From NCBI RefSeq assembly GCF_003583765.1, contig NZ_QXQA01000015.1, positions 62,001-126,000 on the forward strand: a DNA stretch of 64,000 nt. Direction: 5' to 3'. Below the pieces are notes generated by a model, which was not told where the DNA came from, did no database searches, and saw nothing but the letters and a program-made list of their open reading frames with translations. Source of the DNA: Paenibacillus nanensis (lineage in GTDB: Bacteria; Bacillota; Bacilli; Paenibacillales; Paenibacillaceae). Positions 51,903 to 61,110 of the stretch are shown here, piece by piece. Each line of letters begins with the position of its first letter. The stretch's first letter is position 1. Position numbers and translations under genes: made by a program.

Positions 51903-53419
51903 CCGGATGTCAGCTTCCTATATTCAACCGGGGTCATGTCGGTAGCAGCCTTGAATACCTTCGCAAAGTAGCTTGCGCTTGCGTACCCGCATCTTTCAGC
52001 CACTTCATTCATTTTGAAATGCTCGTTCCGAACCAGCTTCTTCGCAAGCTCTAACCGGTAATCGCTGATGTATTGTTTAATCGTTGTTCCTGTCTCCTGC
52101 TTGAACAAAGCTCCGAGATGGGCGGCAGACATATGTAGCTGGTCGGCAATCCTCTGAATGTCCAAATCCGCGTCGCCGTAATGGGAAGCAATATAGTCCA
52201 TGACGGAGCGCACCGTTCGGGAATAAGGCGATGCCTTCTGGACTTCCTCCTGATAAGCTCTGCAGAGTTCAAGCATGAACAGGCGAATTTCCTCGATCGA
52301 ATCGGCTTGTTCGATCACGTCCTTCGCGTCCTGAGCCTGATAGATTTGATGAAAGCCGATTAATATTCCGTTCTTCTCTCTAAGCATAGCTTGCGCGAAG
52401 GACGCGAACATCGATTGGACGCTGTCTCTGCTAAGAGTCGCATCCCGGATCAGCTCGTCGCAGAATGCATCGACCCATGCCGAAAGCTTCTCCGGCTCCT
52501 TCTTCAAGTAATGGGAAAACTCTACAAAAACATCCGAACGAACCGCCGCGGTCGCGGATTTCGTCCGATCTGACGAAAACAAACGAAGCTCAGGCCGGTA
52601 AAAGGAATGCTGCAAGGCGGAAAGCGCTGATCTGCAGCTATCGGCAACTCCGTCTAACCCCGTTACAGACAGGTCTCCAATCCCGATCGTCAAATCGGGA
52701 AATTGCCGCAGCATCGCAGCAGCTAACGAAGCGATCCGTTCCTCTTCCTGACGCTGGAATGCCGTAACGATGAGCAGAGTTCTCGTGTCCAGCCGCTCAG
52801 CGATTGACGGAAACCCTTGCTGCTTCCAGACATCGTGAATCTCCGTCAACCGATCCCGTTCGGTCTTGCTCCCTTTTCCGAACTGGATCGCCATCCCCCT
52901 ATATTGTCTATTGGCGGCTGGAAACCCGGCCACTTCGCATAACCGCTTAATCTCCTCATCATGACCGGTTTTCGTTCGCAGCATGTTGGCTAGCTTGAAC
53001 TTCTCTAGTTCAAGCTTCTGACCGTTTAGCTCATCTTGAAGCTTCAGTTGACGGATCGCGGTTACCGTTTTTTGAATCGCCTTTTCCAGCTCCGGGATTC
53101 GGATCGGCTTCTCGATATAATCGACGGCAGACAGCTTAATCGCGCTTTTCAGATAATCGACTTCCATATAACCGCTCATAAATAACAGCTTGCTGTCAGG
53201 CGACGCTACAGCCAGCTTCTCCGCGAATTCGATTCCGTTTAATCGCGGCATCCGAATATCGGTTAATACGATATCCGGCTGATGGACCGTCGCCAAACGA
53301 AGCGCCTCTTCTCCATCTCGTGCCTGGTATACCTGTGCAATCCCATAGTCCGACCAGTCGATGGCTTCGATGAGACCTTCCCGCGTATAATCGTCATCAT
53401 CGGCAACAAGTATTCTCAT
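51899..53419 (-). CDS. YesN-type response regulator with AraC DNA-binding domain
   Basis: 506 residues: receiver domain at 1-120 with phospho-acceptor Asp54 (VLTDIRMP) and acidic pocket (VADDDD), a long linker of about 280 residues, and AraC-type double helix-turn-helix at about 405-505 (QLHMSAAHLGALFKQETGTT; VAERCGYASASYFAKVFKAA). It pairs with the overlapping YesM-type kinase and starts three bases after the binding-lipoprotein stop codon. Confidence 0.93.
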   Translation of the reverse strand: MRILVADDDDYTREGLIEAIDWSDYGIAQVYQARDGEEALRLATVHQPDIVLTDIRMPRLNGIEFAEKLAVASPDSKLLFMSGYMEVDYLKSAIKLSAVDYIEKPIRIPELEKAIQKTVTAIRQLKLQDELNGQKLELEKFKLANMLRTKTGHDEEIKRLCEVAGFPAANRQYRGMAIQFGKGSKTERDRLTEIHDVWKQQGFPSIAERLDTRTLLIVTAFQRQEEERIASLAAAMLRQFPDLTIGIGDLSVTGLDGVADSCRSALSALQHSFYRPELRLFSSDRTKSATAAVRSDVFVEFSHYLKKEPEKLSAWVDAFCDELIRDATLSRDSVQSMFASFAQAMLREKNGILIGFHQIYQAQDAKDVIEQADSIEEIRLFMLELCRAYQEEVQKASPYSRTVRSVMDYIASHYGDADLDIQRIADQLHMSAAHLGALFKQETGTTIKQYISDYRLELAKKLVRNEHFKMNEVAERCGYASASYFAKVFKAATDMTPVEYRKLTSG

Positions 53420-53422
53420 CCG

Positions 53423-54985
53423 CTAACCTCCCCCCGATCGCGATTCGGCAAAAGCATCCAGCTGCTGCTGCAGCTCATGCAGGAATGTATCCATCCCCGC
53501 GCCGCGAAGCTGAGCCCTAGCGTTGTTCCATTCGGTGTCAATGTCATCAGCGATCCCAACGGCTAGCGGTTGGATATAACGCGACCTTACCTTCTCCAAA
53601 TTGGCGAGCTCCTCCGTTACGGCAGCGTTATCGAACACGAATCCGCGATATGGGCTTTCGCCCCCCGACTGAGCCAGTCTTTTCCCTTCGGCCTGCAGGC
53701 GGTCGTGAATTTCCTGCCACTCCCCCGGATGTTTGGCTCGCATGTTCATCGTGTCGTCATTAAGCCCCGTCCAGCCCGGCTTTCGGTTTTCAGCAGGGAT
53801 GCCCTCGTAGTAAATGCGGTTTTCACTGTCGATTTTATAATGCTCGCCTTCAACCCCATACTGGAGCAGATTGTAGTAAGTTTGGTCGGTATGCGCCTTG
53901 GCGATCAGCCGAAGCGCCTTCTCGACATGCTTCGAATGAGCGCCGACCGAGATCACGCTGGTTCTGTCAAGGGAATGATAGGGCATGTAGCTAGGAACGT
54001 TGTGCAAGTAATAATCGAACCAGCCGTATTCAAAGTCGGGATGCGTTTCTTTCAGCACGCTTATGTAACCGATGCTTACTGCGCCGAAATGATTGTTGAA
54101 TTCAATCGGTTTTTTGTCCCGCTTCATAAGCTCCAGCGTTTCGCTGGTCGAATTGCCTTGCGCGGCCAAAATGTTCGGATCAACGACGCCGTCCTTAAAC
54201 CATTTGTTGGCATATTCCAGAACCTGACGATACTCAGGGGTGTCGTACATGCTGACTGCCATATAAGGCTCATCGACAGCCGCCACGGCATACCCTTTTA
54301 CCAGCGTATGATATTTGGATCCGGCGATCAGCGTCCACAGATTATCGGCGAACCGCTTATCGTTGATCATTGGCGCATCCGGGTAAACTTCTTTCGCTTT
54401 ATAAATATACTGTTCGGCGGTTGCCAGATTTACGATTTCAGGCAGTCCCCACTGCTTTCGCAGATCTTCCCGGTAGAGCATTCCCTCGCTCCCGCCGCCA
54501 GGCTTAAAATATTGAGGGATTCCATATAGCTTGCCATTGATTAAAATTTCATCCAAAACCCCTTCGTAATGCTCGACCAGCTCCGGCACGGCATGCAGGT
54601 AAGGCGAAAGGTCGGCAAACGCATTTTTGGCGGCGAACGTAATATAGTCAGACCACGCGCCTCCCACATACAGATCGTATTCTTTGGCTGCTATGGCCCG
54701 GCTGATTTGATTTTTTTCATCGCCCCACGGCACAAAGTCGAACCGGATTCGCAGACCCAAGTCGCGCTCCGTGAGCGCATCAAGCTGCTTGTAGAACGTC
54801 TCCATCCCTCCTGCCGGCTCCGACCCCATTGTAAGCCCTTTCAATTCTATAATATCGTCAGCAGCTTCATCTTCCGCTTCATTGGTAAACGCAGCGTTTG
54901 GCGCCTGTTCCGAGCAAGCGGACAGGAAGAGCGTAAGTATTATCGTTAGGAGTGCCGTTTTTCTCATCCAGCCTGCGGGTTTCAT
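53423..54985 (-). CDS. LplA-like extracellular solute-binding lipoprotein
   Basis: 520 residues: lipoprotein signal with lipobox LFLSAC (Cys23), and a carbohydrate-binding fold of the LplA/family-1 type (YDLYVGGAWSDYITFAAKNA; GKLYGIPQYFKPGGGSEGML). It resembles sugar-binding proteins of ABC importers, but no permease or ATPase gene is near. It is instead in one operon with a response regulator and sensor kinase, so it may present sugar to the kinase. Start uncertain: ATG 54985 or ATG 54967. Confidence 0.86.
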   Translation of the reverse strand: MKPAGWMRKTALLTIILTLFLSACSEQAPNAAFTNEAEDEAADDIIELKGLTMGSEPAGGMETFYKQLDALTERDLGLRIRFDFVPWGDEKNQISRAIAAKEYDLYVGGAWSDYITFAAKNAFADLSPYLHAVPELVEHYEGVLDEILINGKLYGIPQYFKPGGGSEGMLYREDLRKQWGLPEIVNLATAEQYIYKAKEVYPDAPMINDKRFADNLWTLIAGSKYHTLVKGYAVAAVDEPYMAVSMYDTPEYRQVLEYANKWFKDGVVDPNILAAQGNSTSETLELMKRDKKPIEFNNHFGAVSIGYISVLKETHPDFEYGWFDYYLHNVPSYMPYHSLDRTSVISVGAHSKHVEKALRLIAKAHTDQTYYNLLQYGVEGEHYKIDSENRIYYEGIPAENRKPGWTGLNDDTMNMRAKHPGEWQEIHDRLQAEGKRLAQSGGESPYRGFVFDNAAVTEELANLEKVRSRYIQPLAVGIADDIDTEWNNARAQLRGAGMDTFLHELQQQLDAFAESRSGGG

Positions 54986-55035
54986 TACGTTCGGGCGCCC
55001 CTTTCCGGCAAATATACGTACGGTCTCGTACAGCA

Positions 55036-55608
55036 TCATTGTACAGGATTGAGCCGGCTTCCACTATATGAATCTTCCATTCCTAACAGCCACTTTGCCG
55101 CGTCCAGTATATTTTCAGCTATGTAATCAGGTTGAGCTTCTTCCCATTTATGTCTATACGTCGTTAAGGAAGCTTCGCCCCATCCTGTTTTTACCAATAT
55201 TTTAATTGCTCCTACCGCATGGGCAGCCAGCATATCCGTGTCGCCAACATCGCCGATAACGACGCATCTTGTCAGGTCAAGCCGATGCTGCTTCGCCGCG
55301 TCCAATAACATGCCCGGCTTCGGCTTTCTGCATTGGCATTCCTGCTCATGCGGACAAATATACGCTTGGTCGAATCCGAACCGAATAAATTGTTCTTCAA
55401 ACTCCTGAATCGTTGCTTCACCCCGGGAAATTCGATATTGATTCGTAAAGGCAAAGACTTGAAGCCCAGCCGCCTTCAGCAGATCGATTGCCAGCTGCGC
55501 ATCCTCGAATAAGCGAAAATCCTTCGGATGAATAAAATGCCCATTGCCGCCGATTGTGCCGTCCCGGTCAATAAAAACGGCTTGAAGATGAAGTTTATGG
55601 TCACGCAT
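55036..55608 (-). CDS. HAD-IIIA phosphatase (GmhB-like)
   Basis: 190 residues. Catalytic Asp14 and Asp16 in FIDRDGT, motif II in AFTNQ, motif III Lys in CRKPKPGML, and motif IV GDVGDTDM. The metal loop is short (CPHEQECQCRKPKP), keeping the Cys/His/Cys/Cys set of heptose-bisphosphate phosphatases. Substrate may be a sugar or histidinol phosphate. ATG 55608 follows AAGGAGG at about seven bases; the longer 55695 frame overlaps the hydrolase gene. Confidence 0.86.
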   Translation of the reverse strand: MRDHKLHLQAVFIDRDGTIGGNGHFIHPKDFRLFEDAQLAIDLLKAAGLQVFAFTNQYRISRGEATIQEFEEQFIRFGFDQAYICPHEQECQCRKPKPGMLLDAAKQHRLDLTRCVVIGDVGDTDMLAAHAVGAIKILVKTGWGEASLTTYRHKWEEAQPDYIAENILDAAKWLLGMEDSYSGSRLNPVQ

Positions 55609-55646
55609 CCTGATCCCTCCTTCATTGCATCCATGCAGCCTGAGGA

Positions 55647-56438
55647 TTAAAATCCTCTCCGCTTCAACCAGCGTCTGCAAGTATCCGCCCAGCATGCCGT
55701 ATCCGGCAGCTCAGGGGCAAGTCCGATACCGTGCTTTCCTTGCTCGAAAATATGAAGCTCAAAGGGCACGCCATGACGGCTGAGAGCCCCGGCGAACAAT
55801 AGACTATTCTCCGGAGGAACGGAGTTGTCTTCCGCTGTATGCCACAGAAAGGTTGGAGGCGTATCCGCGTTCACTTGAAGCTCGCTCGATAATGCATGGA
55901 TAAGCTTCTCCCCCGGTTCGCTTCCCAGCTGTGCTTCTCTTGAGCCGGCATGCGTATACGGCTCCGTGAAGGTAATCACGGGATAGCATAAAATAAGTCC
56001 ATCCGGCCTGCTGCTGTGCCGATCGATCGGATCGTCGGACATCGGGTCGCCTTCATCGAAATGGGTTCCCACCGTCGAGGCGAGATGTCCTCCCGCCGAA
56101 AAGCCCATTACCGCGATGCGGCCGGGATCGACATTCCATTCGCCCGCGTAATAACGGGCATACCGGACGGCCCGTTTGCCATCCAGCAGCGGCGCCGGGT
56201 ATCCATACGGATGAACCCGATAATGCAGAACGGCTGCCGAAACGCCAATCTCATTCAACCACCTTGCAATGGGATAAGCTTCATGCTCCGCCCGCGTTCT
56301 ATATCCGCCGCCCGGGCAAATGATGACAAGCCCGGTCGGTTTGGAATCCGGTACAAGAAACAGCTCCAACCTCGGTATATCCTCGCTTTCGTTGCCCTTG
56401 GCCATAGGTGCCTCATTCGGCCACAATCGATGGATCAT
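55647..56438 (-). CDS. Alpha/beta hydrolase, acetylxylan-esterase-like
   Basis: 263 residues, no signal peptide. Oxyanion region VIICPGGGYRTRAEHEAYPI, nucleophile in GFSAGGHLAST, acid in TAEDNSVPPENS and His in GKHGIGL. These match the BD-FAE/carbohydrate esterase-like lipase group that deacetylates plant polysaccharide fragments in the cytoplasm. ATG 56438 follows AAAGGA at eight bases; the ATG at 56444 is too close. It precedes the HAD gene in the same direction. Confidence 0.86.
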   Translation of the reverse strand: MIHRLWPNEAPMAKGNESEDIPRLELFLVPDSKPTGLVIICPGGGYRTRAEHEAYPIARWLNEIGVSAAVLHYRVHPYGYPAPLLDGKRAVRYARYYAGEWNVDPGRIAVMGFSAGGHLASTVGTHFDEGDPMSDDPIDRHSSRPDGLILCYPVITFTEPYTHAGSREAQLGSEPGEKLIHALSSELQVNADTPPTFLWHTAEDNSVPPENSLLFAGALSRHGVPFELHIFEQGKHGIGLAPELPDTACWADTCRRWLKRRGF

Positions 56439-56463
56439 AAGCATCTTCCTTTCGAAAAGTGTA

Positions 56464-56497
56464 AAACAAAGAGCAGCCGCTTAAGCAACTGCTCTCG
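56464..56497 (-). terminator. Terminator of mqo
   Basis: AGAGCAG pairs with CTGCTCT around an inner GCTTAAGC palindrome, followed by TTGTTTT on the minus strand. Confidence 0.75.
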
Positions 56498-56523
56498 TAT
56501 CTCTTGCTGGTTGGCAACGCTTA

Positions 56524-58062
56524 TTAAGAAACTGTCCGTTGGACTTTCTTCTGTTCGCCTGCCTTCTGTGACGACGCTGTCTCGTTAAGACCCAGCGTTT
56601 GAGCCGTAGACTCAAGCAGCTCCTGGAAAAGCCCCGGATTTTCCACGAGCGAAACGCCATAAGAAGGAATCATCTCTTTAATTTTCGGCTCCCACTCTTT
56701 GAGCTGCTGCGGGAAGCATTTTTTAATCACTTCAAGCATAACGTGGACGGCCGTTGAAGCGCCCGGTGAAGCGCCCAGCAATGCGGCGATCGAGCCGTCA
56801 GCCGCGCTGACCACCTCCGTGCCGAATTGAAGCGTGCCTTTGCCGCCCTCAACTGTGTCTTTAATAACCTGAACGCGCTGTCCTGCCACGACCAAATCCC
56901 AGTCCTCGCTTCTTGCATCCGGGATAAAATCGCGCAATTCTTCCATGCGCTGTTCTTTGGAAAGCATGAGCTGCTGAATCAGATATTTGGTCAAAGCCAT
57001 GTTTTTGGCGCCTGCTGCCAGCATCGTGATGAGATTATCCGGTTTGACCGAAGTGACCAGATCGAACATGGAGCCCGTCTTCAAAAACTTCGGCGAGAAG
57101 CCGGCAAACGGCCCGAACAACAGCGACTTTTTGTTATCGATATATCTTGTGTCAAGATGCGGCACGGACATTGGCGGCGCGCCAACCGACGCTTTGCCGT
57201 ACACCTTGGCGTGATGCTGCTCTACCACCTGAGGGTTCGTGCACACCATAAAGAGTCCGCTTACCGGGAAGCCGCCGATATGCCTGCCCTCTGGAATTCC
57301 GGACTTTTGAAGCAAATGCAAGCTTCCGCCCCCCGCCCCAATAAAGACGAATTTGGCGGTATGCTGTTCAACGGAACCGGTAGCCAAGTTTTTCACTTTC
57401 AAATTCCATAATCCGTCGCTCGTGCGCTTCAAGCTGTTAACGCTATGTTTGTAGTTGATTTCAACGTTTTTGCTCTTCAAGTGCTCGAACAGCATTCGCG
57501 TTAGCGCGCCGAAGTTGACATCGGTTCCGGAATCGATTTTCGTAGCCGCAATCGGCTCATCGTGTTTACGGTTTTTCATCATGAGCGGAATCCATTCGGC
57601 CAGCTTTGCCGGGTCGTCAGAAAACTCCATTCCTTGGAACAGAGGACTTCTCGACATCGCCTCATAACGGTTTTTCAAAAACTTGACGTTCGCTTCCCCG
57701 CGCACATAACTCATATGCGGCAATGGCATAATAAAATCCTGAGGATTGCGAATGAGCTTGCTCTCCACCAGATAAGACCAAAATTGTCTCGAAAGCTGGA
57801 ACTGTTCGTTAATTTTTATCGCTTTGCTGATATCAACGGTTCCATCCGATTTTTCGACCGTATAGTTAAGCTCGCACAACGCAGAATGCCCCGTTCCCGC
57901 ATTATTCCACTCGTTGGAGCTCTCTTCGCCTGCTGCCGCCAGCTTCTCAAGCACTGTAATTTTCCAGTCCGGCACCAGCTCCTTCAGCAGAGTCCCCAAG
58001 GTTGCGCTCATGACTCCGGCACCGATCAAGATTACGTCTGAATTTGTTTGTTTATTACTCAT
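56524..58062 (-). CDS. mqo: Malate:quinone oxidoreductase
   Basis: 512 residues, the usual length. FAD-binding start DVILIGAGVMSATLGTLL, then EESSNEWNNAGTGHSALCEL, GTDVNFGALTRML, GAGGGSLHLLQKSGIPEG and a C-terminal GASPGASTAVHVML. The enzyme is a membrane-associated flavoprotein oxidising malate to oxaloacetate and passing electrons to quinone, part of the citric acid cycle. The ATG follows a weak site (AAGGACGGTTAAT). A palindrome ATAGTGATACACTAT lies about 95 bases upstream. Confidence 0.95.
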   Translation of the reverse strand: MSNKQTNSDVILIGAGVMSATLGTLLKELVPDWKITVLEKLAAAGEESSNEWNNAGTGHSALCELNYTVEKSDGTVDISKAIKINEQFQLSRQFWSYLVESKLIRNPQDFIMPLPHMSYVRGEANVKFLKNRYEAMSRSPLFQGMEFSDDPAKLAEWIPLMMKNRKHDEPIAATKIDSGTDVNFGALTRMLFEHLKSKNVEINYKHSVNSLKRTSDGLWNLKVKNLATGSVEQHTAKFVFIGAGGGSLHLLQKSGIPEGRHIGGFPVSGLFMVCTNPQVVEQHHAKVYGKASVGAPPMSVPHLDTRYIDNKKSLLFGPFAGFSPKFLKTGSMFDLVTSVKPDNLITMLAAGAKNMALTKYLIQQLMLSKEQRMEELRDFIPDARSEDWDLVVAGQRVQVIKDTVEGGKGTLQFGTEVVSAADGSIAALLGASPGASTAVHVMLEVIKKCFPQQLKEWEPKIKEMIPSYGVSLVENPGLFQELLESTAQTLGLNETASSQKAGEQKKVQRTVS

Positions 58063-58156
58063 TATTAACCGTCCTTATATCTTATGATTTGCAGAAAAGA
58101 TGCCATTTCTCCTGAATAGGCGCACATCTTTCTGGATCAAAAATGACCTTTATTGT

Positions 58157-58171
58157 ATAGTGTATCACTAT
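58157..58171. promoter_or_regulatory. Palindrome upstream of mqo
   Basis: ATAGTG-TAT-CACTAT, a perfect six-base inverted repeat with a three-base centre, beside AT-rich promoter-like DNA (TATACAAT on the minus strand). Possibly a repressor site for mqo; the protein is unknown. Confidence 0.35.
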
Positions 58172-58229
58172 TATTTATAGATTTAAATAAATTCCTCATT
58201 GATAGTTTTTATCAGGCCAATAACAAAAC

Positions 58230-58266
58230 TTGCTTTATAGATCGTTATATCGTAATATTGCAATAT
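58230..58266 (+). promoter_or_regulatory. arsR-type promoter and operator
   Basis: -35 TTGCTT (58230-58235), 17 bases, -10 TAATAT (58253-58258). A perfect 12-base palindrome ATATTGCAATAT (58255-58266) covers the -10 and start region, 29 bases before the regulator's GTG. An autoregulatory ArsR operator is inferred. Confidence 0.7.
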
Positions 58267-58294
58267 ACCGTTTATCGAATTGAGGTGTTCAATC

Positions 58295-58579
58295 GTGGAT
58301 AACAACTTTCAACGTTTCAACGAAGCATCGGACATGTTAAAGGCGCTGGCACATCCCGTTCGCTTATGTATTGTGAAGGGACTGCTCCAAAAGGGCCGCT
58401 GCAACGTTGGCTATATGCAGGAATGCCTCGACCTGCCGCAGTCTACGGTATCCCAGCATCTACAGAAGCTCCGTCATTTCGGAATCGTCACGACGGAGCG
58501 CAACGGACTCGAAGTCAACTACACCATTGCCGACGAGAGAGTGAAAGAAATTATAAAGGTTTTCTTCGGGGAGGAATAA
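58295..58579 (+). CDS. ArsR-family regulator, probable sulfur-response type
   Basis: 94 residues, winged helix: LKALAHPVRLCIVKGLLQKG, then GYMQECLDLPQSTVSQHLQK and FGIVTTERNGLEVNYTIAD. Three Cys lie near the second and third helices, two of them in LCIVK and GRCNVG, so a thiol or persulfide sensor is plausible, though the C-terminal Cys of BigR/SqrR is absent. GTG 58295 follows GAGGTG at seven bases. It starts an operon with the persulfide-handling fusion two bases after its stop. Confidence 0.85.
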   Translation: MDNNFQRFNEASDMLKALAHPVRLCIVKGLLQKGRCNVGYMQECLDLPQSTVSQHLQKLRHFGIVTTERNGLEVNYTIADERVKEIIKVFFGEE

Positions 58580-58581
58580 GA

Positions 58582-61056
58582 ATGAGCAAAAAAGTGTTAA
58601 TCGTGGGCGGTGTCGCCGGCGGCGCTTCGGCAGCCGCAAGGCTGCGCCGATTGGATGAGGAAGCGCATATTGTCATGTTTGAAAGAGATGAGCACATTTC
58701 GTTTGCCAATTGCGGCTTGCCCTACTATATCGGAGATTCCATCAAGGACCGCTCGAAGCTGCTCGTACAGACGCCTGAAGCGATGCACAAGCGCTTTAAC
58801 CTCGACATCCGTACGAATAGTGAAGTGATTAGGGTTGACCCCGTCTCCAAAACCGTGCGGGTAAATAGCAAAGAGCGCGGCGTTTATGAGGAGAGTTACG
58901 ACAATCTGATTTTGTCGCCGGGGGCACGGCCTATTCGCCCTGCTCTTCCAGGCATTGAAAGCACGAAAATATTTACATTACGCAATTTGGCCGATACAGA
59001 CCGTATAAAAAATCAAGTCACCGACTTGCGCGCAAAGTCTACGGTCGTGATAGGCGGCGGATTCATCGGCGTGGAAATGGCCGAAAATCTGAAGGAAATC
59101 GGTCTTGTTGTGACATTGGTGCAATCCGGCGGGCAGCTGCTCGCGCCTTTTGACCCCGAGATGTCCAACGTTCTTGCGAAAGAGCTGGAAGACCATGGCG
59201 TCAACCTCCTATTTTCAGACAGCGCGCAAGCCTTTAAGGAAACCGGTGATCAAATCCAGGTTGAGCTGGCCAGCGGAACGGTTTTGACGACCGATATGGT
59301 CTTGCTGGCGATCGGCGTAACGCCGGACACCGACTTTTTAAAGGACAGCGGACTTGCGCTCACTTCAAAAGGCCATATCGTTGTAAATGAAAGGCTGGAG
59401 ACCAATCTGGATGGCGTGTATGCCGTCGGCGACGCGATAGAAGTAACCGATTTCGTAAGCGGCCGCAAGACGGCAATCCCTCTTGCAGGCCCGGCTAACA
59501 AACAAGGACGTATCGCAGCGGACAATATTTGCGGATTAGGAACGACGTACAAAGGCTCGCAAGGAACGTCGATCATCAAGGTGTTTGGGCTGACAGGCGC
59601 CGCTACCGGCAATAACGAAAAAACGCTGAAGCAGCTGGGTATTCCTTACCACGTCACCTACGTGCATCCAAGCTCGCATGCCTCTTATTATCCGGGTGCT
59701 GTTCCCCTAACCATAAAGCTGATTTTTGATCACGCCGGCGTCATCTTGGGCGCGCAGGCCGTCGGTCCAGACGGTGTGGACAAGCGAATGGACGATATCG
59801 CGACTGTAATACGGCTTCGCGGCACGGTGAACGATTTGACGGAGCTGGAGCTAACGTATGCGCCGCCCTACTCCTCTGCCAAGGATCCTGTCAATATGGC
59901 CGGGTATACGGCGGAGAACATCCTTGCAGGCAGAACGAAGGTTTACATGCCGGAGGATCTAAAAGCAATCGATCCCGAAAAGGTGACGCTCGTTGACGTC
60001 CGTTCCGAAATCGAGCATAAGAACGGCCACATTCCGGGCTCTATCCTCATCCCTGTAGATGAGCTGCGAGACCGCCTGCATGAACTTGATCCAGGCAAGG
60101 AAATTTGGGTTTACTGCCAGGTGGGATTGCGCGGCTACACCGCTTCTCGCATCCTGCAGCAGAAAGGGTTTCGCGTTCGCAATCTAGCCGGAGGTTATAA
60201 AACGTATAAAATAGCGACTTATCAACCGGGTGCGCGCAAATCGCCGGCCCAAGCATCACCCGTTACGGCGCATCAGCAGCAGACGGCAGCGGCAGCCGAG
60301 CAGCAAGAACGGATCATCCATGCCGATGCCGTATTGGACGCTTGCGGCTTATCCTGTCCGGGTCCTCTTATCGAGGTCAAACAAAAAATGGAGCGGCTGG
60401 AGGATGGACAAGTATTGCGCGCAACGGCATCCGACCCGGGATTTTACGAAGACATTCAGGCATGGGCCCGCATGTCCGGCAACGAGGCGATCCAGGTCGG
60501 CAAGGCGGAAAACGGCATGATTGAAGCGTATGTAAGAAAAGGCGTTCCTCAATCGCCTTCCGCTCCGCTGCCCGCTTCTCCTCCTTCCGACGGCAGCTCG
60601 ATGGTTGTGTTCAGCGGCGATCTTGATAAAGCTATCGCCTCTTTCATTATCGCCAATGGAGCGGCGGCAAGCGGGAAAAAAGTGTCGATGTTTTTTACAT
60701 TCTGGGGCTTGAACGTCATTAGAAAGCCGGAGAAGGTTCCGGTCGCGAAAACATTTATCGGCCGCATGTTCGGGATGATGATGCCGCGCGGCAGCAAGAA
60801 GCTTACGCTTTCGAAGATGAACATGCTGGGTATGGGCGCTAAGATGATTCGCGGCGTGATGAAGGGTAAAAACATCTCCTCCCTCGAGGAATTAATCGCA
60901 TCCGCCATTGATCAAGGAGTGGAGGTTGTCGCCTGCCAAATGTCGATGGATGTGATGGGCATACAAAAAGAAGAGCTGATCGACGGCGTAAAAATAGGCG
61001 GCGTTGGTTATTACCTCGGCAAAGCTGATCAATCCGGCATTAATTTGTTTATATAA
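58582..61056 (+). CDS. CoA-disulfide reductase-rhodanese-TusA-DsrE fusion
   Basis: 824 residues, four joined sulfur-transfer domains. 1-450: FAD/NAD(P)H CoA-disulfide reductase with active Cys44 (FANCGLPYYIG). 460-545: rhodanese with Cys512 (YCQVGLRG). 580-652: TusA-like, Cys588 and Cys592 (ACGLSCPGPLIEVK). 672-824: DsrE-like (MVVFSGDLDKAIASFIIANG). The order suggests reduction of CoA-persulfide or polysulfide with sulfur passed along the domains. ATG 58582 follows GGGGAGGA at six bases; the frame runs upstream through arsR but that part is rejected. Confidence 0.9.
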   Translation: MSKKVLIVGGVAGGASAAARLRRLDEEAHIVMFERDEHISFANCGLPYYIGDSIKDRSKLLVQTPEAMHKRFNLDIRTNSEVIRVDPVSKTVRVNSKERGVYEESYDNLILSPGARPIRPALPGIESTKIFTLRNLADTDRIKNQVTDLRAKSTVVIGGGFIGVEMAENLKEIGLVVTLVQSGGQLLAPFDPEMSNVLAKELEDHGVNLLFSDSAQAFKETGDQIQVELASGTVLTTDMVLLAIGVTPDTDFLKDSGLALTSKGHIVVNERLETNLDGVYAVGDAIEVTDFVSGRKTAIPLAGPANKQGRIAADNICGLGTTYKGSQGTSIIKVFGLTGAATGNNEKTLKQLGIPYHVTYVHPSSHASYYPGAVPLTIKLIFDHAGVILGAQAVGPDGVDKRMDDIATVIRLRGTVNDLTELELTYAPPYSSAKDPVNMAGYTAENILAGRTKVYMPEDLKAIDPEKVTLVDVRSEIEHKNGHIPGSILIPVDELRDRLHELDPGKEIWVYCQVGLRGYTASRILQQKGFRVRNLAGGYKTYKIATYQPGARKSPAQASPVTAHQQQTAAAAEQQERIIHADAVLDACGLSCPGPLIEVKQKMERLEDGQVLRATASDPGFYEDIQAWARMSGNEAIQVGKAENGMIEAYVRKGVPQSPSAPLPASPPSDGSSMVVFSGDLDKAIASFIIANGAAASGKKVSMFFTFWGLNVIRKPEKVPVAKTFIGRMFGMMMPRGSKKLTLSKMNMLGMGAKMIRGVMKGKNISSLEELIASAIDQGVEVVACQMSMDVMGIQKEELIDGVKIGGVGYYLGKADQSGINLFI

Positions 61057-61059
61057 TAT

Positions 61060-61097
61060 AAAAAGCGGCCCGAATGTTCGCGTTCGGGCCGCTTTAC
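61060..61097. terminator. Bidirectional terminator
   Basis: Perfect 13-base arms AAAGCGGCCCGAA and TTCGGGCCGCTTT (61062-61074, 61083-61095) between the converging fusion and SGNH hydrolase genes. Confidence 0.85.
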
Positions 61098-61110
61098 TGG
61101 GTCCAGTTAG

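Noticed and set aside
53570..54529. Plus-strand frame of 319 codons
   Set aside because: It is antisense to the solute-binding lipoprotein gene and has no ribosome-binding site or recognisable motif.
58366..58581. Upstream extension of the CoA-disulfide-reductase fusion
   Set aside because: It lies inside the ArsR gene in another frame. The true start at 58582 has a strong ribosome-binding site and the family-typical MSKKVLIVGG.
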